Source of the DNA: JBDTCS01 sp039923455
GTDB lineage: Bacteria; Bacteroidota; Ignavibacteria; Palsa-1295
Direction: 5' to 3'
Assembly: GCA_039923455.1 (NCBI GenBank)
Contig: JBDTCS010000010.1
Location: forward strand, 1 to 9,197
Length of the DNA stretch: 9,197 nucleotides
Both the position numbers and the translations under genes were made by a program. Below, one piece after another: positions 5,295-9,197 of this stretch; the stretch's first letter is position 1, and each line of letters opens with the position of its first letter. Below the pieces are notes generated by a model, which saw nothing but the letters and a program-made list of their open reading frames with translations, had not been told where the DNA came from and ran no database searches.

Positions 5295-6683
5295 ATGACA
5301 CCGAACGAGAATATTTTGCAATTTCTGGACGGCTCGCTCTCGCAAGAGGACGAGGCGGAGTTATTGCATCGACTCTCCGTCTCCCCGGAGCGGCGGGCAC
5401 TGCTTAGAAGCTTTCTCAAACAAGAAGCGCTCTTTGCACGCGATAGAAATTCTATCGCAGTCCCCTATGAACTCGAGCAAAAACTCTGGGAGCGCTTGAC
5501 TCCCTTACTTCCACCCGCCGGCTTGCCTGTTGCAACAACCGCGATGGTTGCCGCGGAAACCGTGGCTGAAAGTTCGTCGATCTGGTCGCGTATTCTTACG
5601 CCTGTCGTCGGTTCTATTGCTGCGCTTACACTCATTTTAGGAATTGGAGTCGGCTATACATTAGGTTCTGGTACGACGCATGAGGTAACGTACTACACAT
5701 CTGCCCCGAACGGGCAATCCGCTATTGCTGCACTTTCCGAGACAACGGATCCAACGCCAAACGCAAGCGGCGTCCGATATGTGAATCAGAATCGTGCGAA
5801 CGGTAGTGCTAACTCGGTGGGCAATAATCGTAACGCCGGTTTTATCTCCGGATTTGCAACGTCGTTCCTAAGTTGGATGAATGGTCTTGCATTCTCGAAT
5901 GCTGCAGCTCCTGCGCAAAGATTCGTCGCAAATGATGAGCCGGCGCAGGTTAGCTCCATCGATCAGGCGACTTTGGCAGGTGATCAGAATTCGATTCTGC
6001 AAGTCACGCCGAGAATGCCTTACATGATACCTGCAAAAGTTGGCGGCGATGATAAGATCCGCCCGCTCTTCGCACATGCCGATCCTACAATGTCACGAGA
6101 GAAGACGTTGCTCGAGCGATTTGAATTCTCTTTCAGTGAAAGCTTCGGCAAGCAATACCCGAACTCGGCAGCGACGAATATTTCGCTTCCGGTCGTAACC
6201 AATTCATCGGTCAGCGCATTTTTTCAGGTGTTTCCGAATTCGAATGCGCTTTGGGTTGGTGCTTCGGGCGGTACAGCAAATGTGACGAAAAAGCATCTCT
6301 TTACAAAAGCCGGAAATCCGCTTGATCCGTTGCAGCAGGAGCTCACGGGCGAATACACACACGTGCAATCGAATTGGGTTGGTGGATTGCTGCAATATCG
6401 CCTCGGGCTGTTTCCTCAATCGGATATGACGTTCACTGGCGGTTACGGAATCTCAACCGCAGGAAAGCTTGCGATGGCGGAGATTGGTTTACACTACGAT
6501 GCAACTCGCGATGTCGGCTTCGTGATCGGTTTACGTGGTACACAAATCACATACGATCTGACGCAAGAGCGTGACGATGCAATGAAAGCAGCCAAAGGCC
6601 CGCTCGTGGTGCCACGTTCGGTATCCGATGCAACGCCGAGCTTTAACGTAGAGCTCAACACGGGACTCTTCTTCCATTTTTAA
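5295..6683 (+). CDS. Putative anti-sigma factor fused to an outer-membrane barrel-like domain
   Basis: A 462-residue protein with three regions. Residues 1-70 are helical and charged (ILQFLDGSLSQEDEAELLHRL, then SPERRALLRSFLKQEALFARDR and ELEQKLWERL), like the cytoplasmic anti-sigma domains encoded beside ECF sigma genes; the zinc-binding HxxxCxxC motif is absent. One membrane helix spans about 103-124 (VVGSIAALTLILGIGVGYTLG). A polar Asn/Ser/Ala-rich linker of about 150 residues follows. From about 272 the chain is beta-rich, with alternating aromatic strands such as ERFEFSFSESFG, GGLLQYRLGLF and DVGFVIGLRG, and ends in NTGLFFHF with a C-terminal Phe, as in many outer-membrane beta-barrels. 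The inference is that the N-terminus holds the sigma factor while the C-terminus folds in or near the outer membrane. Similar designs are annotated beside ECF genes in Bacteroidota. No experiment supports binding here. It lies 100 bp after the sigma gene and 21 bp before a lipoprotein gene. Confidence 0.75.
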   Translation: MTPNENILQFLDGSLSQEDEAELLHRLSVSPERRALLRSFLKQEALFARDRNSIAVPYELEQKLWERLTPLLPPAGLPVATTAMVAAETVAESSSIWSRILTPVVGSIAALTLILGIGVGYTLGSGTTHEVTYYTSAPNGQSAIAALSETTDPTPNASGVRYVNQNRANGSANSVGNNRNAGFISGFATSFLSWMNGLAFSNAAAPAQRFVANDEPAQVSSIDQATLAGDQNSILQVTPRMPYMIPAKVGGDDKIRPLFAHADPTMSREKTLLERFEFSFSESFGKQYPNSAATNISLPVVTNSSVSAFFQVFPNSNALWVGASGGTANVTKKHLFTKAGNPLDPLQQELTGEYTHVQSNWVGGLLQYRLGLFPQSDMTFTGGYGISTAGKLAMAEIGLHYDATRDVGFVIGLRGTQITYDLTQERDDAMKAAKGPLVVPRSVSDATPSFNVELNTGLFFHF

Positions 6684-6704
6684 TAAATCGGCAGAATTAC
6701 TTTT

Positions 6705-7436
6705 ATGCGAACGATGAAGACGCGAAGTCTAGTATTGCTAATGATCTTGGTGACTGCCGGATTGTCATCGTGTGGGGTAACGGAGCCGACACCGGATGCA
6801 GGCTCGACAGTGAAATCCTATTTCTATCCGCTGAAGAACGGATGGACTTATACCTATACACACATCACCCAGAATACGGCAAGTCCGTCGTATGATACGG
6901 CGACCTATCAGATAAACGTAGCGCTTACGCCGACCGATACGAACAAACTCGTCAGTGTGAACATGTTGCGTGGTGTTTATTCAACACTCTATGCGTTCAC
7001 CTTCTCGACCGATGCGCAAGGCATTCAGACTGCCTTGCTCGCCGATGCGACACATTCCTTCGTTGCACTTCGAGGTGAGATGACCGATAGCAGCTCTTGG
7101 GTATGCGACCCGGCGACTGCAACAACAGCGAAAGTTATCGCACACTACGATCAATACGATCCGCAACACGGCGACGGACACATTTTTCAAGACGTGATCG
7201 TCATACAGTATCATCGCGCGGGCGACCCGGTTGACACCTATATACTCCGTTTCTTTGCTCGTGGGTTTGGGTTGATCACAGAAAAAAGTATTATCGGAAA
7301 CTCGACTGTGATAGGTACGCTGCAATTGCTGTCGGTAGATGCGAGCAAAGCACATCGTAGTGCGACAAATGATCCTGGTGTCTTCAACCGGTATTTAGAT
7401 CGCCCGATGGTAAACTTCCGACTGGACGACAAATAA
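6705..7436 (+). CDS. Predicted lipoprotein of the sigma-factor cassette
   Basis: A 243-residue protein with a type II signal peptide: basic start (MRTMKTR), hydrophobic core at 8-19, and lipobox L20-S21-S22-C23, so it is probably lipid-anchored at Cys23. Translation could also begin at M4 (position 6714) without affecting the signal. The mature part is beta-rich, contains SYFYPLKNGWTYTY (38-51) and ARGFGLITEKSI (185-196) followed by LQLLSV. These blocks recur in uncharacterised lipoproteins of Chlorobiota/Bacteroidota of the YxPLxxGxxWxY type; no enzymatic motif is visible. There is one other cysteine, C134. The last 30 residues are polar and probably disordered. It starts 21 bp after the anti-sigma-like gene and is followed by a strong terminator, so the two are probably cotranscribed. 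It may be a sensor partner or an envelope target of the system, which is inference from position only. Confidence 0.8.
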   Translation: MRTMKTRSLVLLMILVTAGLSSCGVTEPTPDAGSTVKSYFYPLKNGWTYTYTHITQNTASPSYDTATYQINVALTPTDTNKLVSVNMLRGVYSTLYAFTFSTDAQGIQTALLADATHSFVALRGEMTDSSSWVCDPATATTAKVIAHYDQYDPQHGDGHIFQDVIVIQYHRAGDPVDTYILRFFARGFGLITEKSIIGNSTVIGTLQLLSVDASKAHRSATNDPGVFNRYLDRPMVNFRLDDK

Positions 7437-7493
7437 TTTGCCGAGATCGACTCACTAAAGAGCGGAGCGATTTCATAGATTTGTATGCTCTTT

Positions 7494-7525
7494 TACTCGC
7501 ATGGACTCACCATGCGAGTATTTTT
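7494..7525 (+). terminator. Strong intrinsic terminator of the sigma/anti-sigma/lipoprotein unit
   Basis: TACTCGCATGG (7494-7504) and CCATGCGAGTA (7510-7520) form a perfect 11-bp stem with the 5-base loop ACTCA, followed by TTTTTGTTTG. It lies 57 bases after the lipoprotein stop and cleanly separates this unit from the anmK operon. Confidence 0.9.
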
Positions 7526-7531
7526 GTTTGT

Positions 7532-7574
7532 AATAGATGAGTCAAATAGGCCCTATTGTAAATTACCGCAATAG
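7532..7574. promoter_or_regulatory. AATAG-type dyads in the leader of the anmK operon
   Basis: AATAGG (7545-7550) and CCTATT (7552-7557) form a palindrome around one C. CTATTG (7553-7558) is also inversely repeated as CAATAG (7569-7574) after 10 bases. A further AATAG is at 7532-7536. These overlapping half-sites lie between the preceding terminator and the first gene of the operon (7587), where an operator would be expected. No convincing -35/-10 pair was identified. Confidence 0.35.
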
Positions 7575-7586
7575 AATCACTACCGA

Positions 7587-7862
7587 ATGAAACTGCCGAC
7601 ACCGAGCTTTGGAAAACTGCCGAAAGAATCGGGCAGAGTGAACCTGCGTTCGCTCGTACGTGGCAATTCTATGGCATTACGCATTGCGGTATTCATCATG
7701 ATGAGCGCTGTATTTCTATTGCTCGTCTCGGTAACGGAGCGAAAAGGACACACGAAGGCGACGGAAGAGAATCTGACAAGTGAAGATAGCACAACCGTGA
7801 AGCCTCCCCGGAGCGGCAAACCGACCGTCACAAATCCTCGCACGCAACCTAAATCACGATGA
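7587..7862 (+). CDS. Small single-pass membrane protein coupled to anmK
   Basis: A 91-residue protein of unknown family. Residues 1-28 are basic (net positive, SGRVNLRSLVRG), one hydrophobic helix spans about 30-49 (ALRIAVFIMMSAVFLLLVSV), and the remaining 40 residues are polar, rich in Thr, Lys, Pro and Ser and probably disordered. By the positive-inside rule the N-terminus should be cytoplasmic and the tail periplasmic. Its stop TGA overlaps the anmK ATG as ATGA (7859-7862), which supports a real gene translated in a coupled fashion with anmK. A shorter form could start at M29, keeping the helix. No lipobox or catalytic motif is seen. By position it might have a cell-wall or divisome role, but this is guesswork. 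Confidence 0.65.
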   Translation: MKLPTPSFGKLPKESGRVNLRSLVRGNSMALRIAVFIMMSAVFLLLVSVTERKGHTKATEENLTSEDSTTVKPPRSGKPTVTNPRTQPKSR

Positions 7863-9070
7863 GCAATCTCTTTCTCGGCATCATGACGGGCACGAGTCTC
7901 GATGCTATCGATATTGCGTTGTGTCGATTTGAGAATAATAGCGTCGAATTAATCGGTAGCCACACCTCAGCATGGAATCCAGAACTTCGCGAAATACTCA
8001 TGTCGCTCGCCACTTCTGAGCGTGTCTCGCTTGACCTGCTTACTCGCACACATTTTGAGTTGGCACGAAGTTATTCGGAAGCAGTCAGCGCGTGCTTGCA
8101 GAAATTGAATCTCTCACCTGCGGATATTCGGGCGATCGGTCTTCACGGACAAACGATTCGGCACTTGCCAACGCCAGTCGCGATTGCACAAAGTCTCGCG
8201 CCGATCGGTGCAACTTTTCAACTCGGCTCGGGTAGCGCACTCGCTGCGCTTTGCGGAATCGATGTAGTTAGTGATTTCCGAAGCGGTGATGTTGCGCTCG
8301 GCGGGCAGGGCGCACCGCTTGTGCCGATGTTCGATGCTCGTTTTTTGCGCAGCGATCGGCGCACTCGTTTGGTTACGAATATCGGAGGCATCTCAAACGT
8401 CACATATCTACCAATAGCTGGCTCCGTCGAAAACATCGTCGCCTTCGACACCGGCCCGGGGAACATGATTCTGGATGGCATCGCCAGGCACTCACTTGGC
8501 AAACCCTTCGATGATGCGGGAACAATTGCAGCAACCGGCACAGTGAATGAAGAGCTGCTACATAAATTGCTAGCGCATCCCTACTTCGCTATTGCACCAC
8601 CGAAATCGACCGGCCGCGAAATATTTGGAAGTGAGTTTCTAAATATATTCCTTGAAAATATCGAGACCGGCACACTCAGTGTGCAGGATGCGCTTGCCAC
8701 TGCCACCGAACTAACCGCATGTTCAATAGTGCTTGCTTTCCAATGGTTACCAAAGAAAGTATTATCTTTGTCAACCAACAATACGAAGGCTTCTGATTCG
8801 GATGCGATCTCCAGTATCGACGAGATCATTGTTAGTGGAGGTGGGGCATTCAACATTTTTCTTATCGAGCGTCTACGCACACTCGCTCGGTGTGAAGTAC
8901 TTCTCTCAGATAGCTTTGGAATTCCTGCGCAATCGAAGGAAGCGATCGCATTTGCTTTTTTCGCAAAGGCTCTCATTGCGCGAGAACCGATTCACATTCC
9001 ATCTACGACCGGTGCATCACGCACAATTCTACTTGGCTCACTAAGTATTGGCTCCACGAGTAGCCGTTAG
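7859..9070 (+). CDS. anmK: Anhydro-N-acetylmuramic acid kinase
   Basis: A cytosolic kinase of peptidoglycan recycling: it cleaves the 1,6-anhydro ring of anhydro-MurNAc and phosphorylates it with ATP, giving MurNAc-6-phosphate. The 403 residues carry all the family blocks: FLGIMTGTSLDAID (5-18, usually GxMSGTSxDG) for phosphate binding, GLHGQTIRH (94-102), SDFRSGDVALGGQGAPLVP (138-156), NIGGISN (174-180), AFDTGPGN (195-202, whose D197 probably corresponds to the catalytic Asp described in Pseudomonas AnmK), STGREIFG (250-257), SGGGAFN (326-332) and SKEAIAFAFFA (359-369). It is longer than the usual 360-390, chiefly through a Ser/Thr/Asn-rich insert at about 302-320 before the SGGG block. Within the first block, G16 of the family is Ala. 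The ATG overlaps the stop of the small membrane gene by 4 bp; a terminator overlaps its own stop. MurQ and NagZ partners are not in the window. Confidence 0.96.
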   Translation: MSNLFLGIMTGTSLDAIDIALCRFENNSVELIGSHTSAWNPELREILMSLATSERVSLDLLTRTHFELARSYSEAVSACLQKLNLSPADIRAIGLHGQTIRHLPTPVAIAQSLAPIGATFQLGSGSALAALCGIDVVSDFRSGDVALGGQGAPLVPMFDARFLRSDRRTRLVTNIGGISNVTYLPIAGSVENIVAFDTGPGNMILDGIARHSLGKPFDDAGTIAATGTVNEELLHKLLAHPYFAIAPPKSTGREIFGSEFLNIFLENIETGTLSVQDALATATELTACSIVLAFQWLPKKVLSLSTNNTKASDSDAISSIDEIIVSGGGAFNIFLIERLRTLARCEVLLSDSFGIPAQSKEAIAFAFFAKALIAREPIHIPSTTGASRTILLGSLSIGSTSSR

Positions 9071-9086
9071 CTGCTCGCTTTTTTTT
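9057..9086 (+). terminator. Intrinsic terminator overlapping the anmK stop codon
   Basis: CGAGTAGC (9057-9064) pairs with GCTGCTCG (9070-9077), eight pairs with one T-G wobble, around the loop CGTTA, followed after one base by eight T residues (9079-9086). The anmK TAG (9068-9070) lies in the loop and right arm, so the operon ends with almost no 3' untranslated region. Confidence 0.8.
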
Positions 9087-9197
9087 ATCGCGGGCTACTG
9101 TATCCTACACAAACGAAGCTTGCGCAAGTTCATTTTGCAATAGTTCGCAATGTGATCACGCAGCGCAATAATATTTCAAACTATTTTCTTTGTTCCG
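9087..9197. other. Non-coding end of the window with GCAAT repeats
   Basis: No coding region is recognisable. The stretch contains the palindromes CTTGCGCAAG (9119-9128) and GTGATCAC, and three direct copies of GCAAT at 9137-9141, 9147-9151 and 9165-9169. The first reads GCAATAG, also found in the leader of the anmK operon (7568-7574). It may be the upstream region of a gene beyond the edge. Confidence 0.35.

Noticed and set aside
7580..7843. Open frame of 87 codons on the - strand opposite the small membrane gene
   Set aside because: The + strand frame has a coherent membrane helix and an ATGA junction with anmK; the opposite frame has neither neighbours nor motifs.
8218..8541. Open frame of 107 codons on the - strand inside anmK
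   Set aside because: It lies opposite the conserved SDFRSGDVALGGQGAP and DTGPGN blocks of anmK and has no family signature; a shadow of codon bias.

Overview
The window looks like a chromosomal stretch from a Gram-negative member of the Bacteroidota/Chlorobiota (FCB) lineage, possibly an uncultured Kapabacteria- or Ignavibacteria-type organism. The signs are the secreted VGIGTT-repeat protein typical of that group, a fused membrane Fe-S oxidoreductase, an anti-sigma-like protein ending in what looks like an outer-membrane barrel, a lipoprotein with a clear lipobox, and start codons that almost all lack a Shine-Dalgarno sequence. The lineage is inferred from protein style only. No phage, IS element, CRISPR array, rRNA or tRNA is visible.

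Left part (1-3309): a secreted tail-fibre-like repeat protein on the + strand converges with a 723-residue membrane Fe-S oxidoreductase on the - strand. The latter has a NarI-like membrane domain, two 4Fe-4S motifs and two CCG-type cysteine domains. It resembles the FadF/EMO group that moves electrons between electron-transfer flavoprotein and the quinone pool.

Centre (3459-4489): the conserved rpmH-rnpA-yidD cluster (ribosomal protein L34, RNase P protein, YidD). A strong intrinsic terminator with possible competing hairpins lies between rpmH and rnpA, so rnpA-yidD expression probably depends on read-through. The usual next gene, yidC, is absent.

Right of it (4616-7436) is a signalling cassette: an ECF sigma factor, a 462-residue protein whose N-terminus resembles an anti-sigma domain, followed by one membrane helix, a long polar linker and a beta-rich C-terminus ending in Phe, and then a lipoprotein 21 bp downstream. 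The sigma gene has several inverted repeats on both sides. A strong terminator at 7494-7525 closes the unit. This cassette is the best candidate for an under-described system: one polypeptide that might link an outer-membrane state to a cytoplasmic sigma factor.

Last part (7587-9070): a small single-pass membrane protein overlaps by 4 bp the start of anmK (anhydro-N-acetylmuramic acid kinase, peptidoglycan recycling), with a terminator at the anmK stop. The leader of this operon contains AATAG-type dyads, and its GCAATAG element recurs after the operon. The remaining 9087-9197 holds no recognisable gene.
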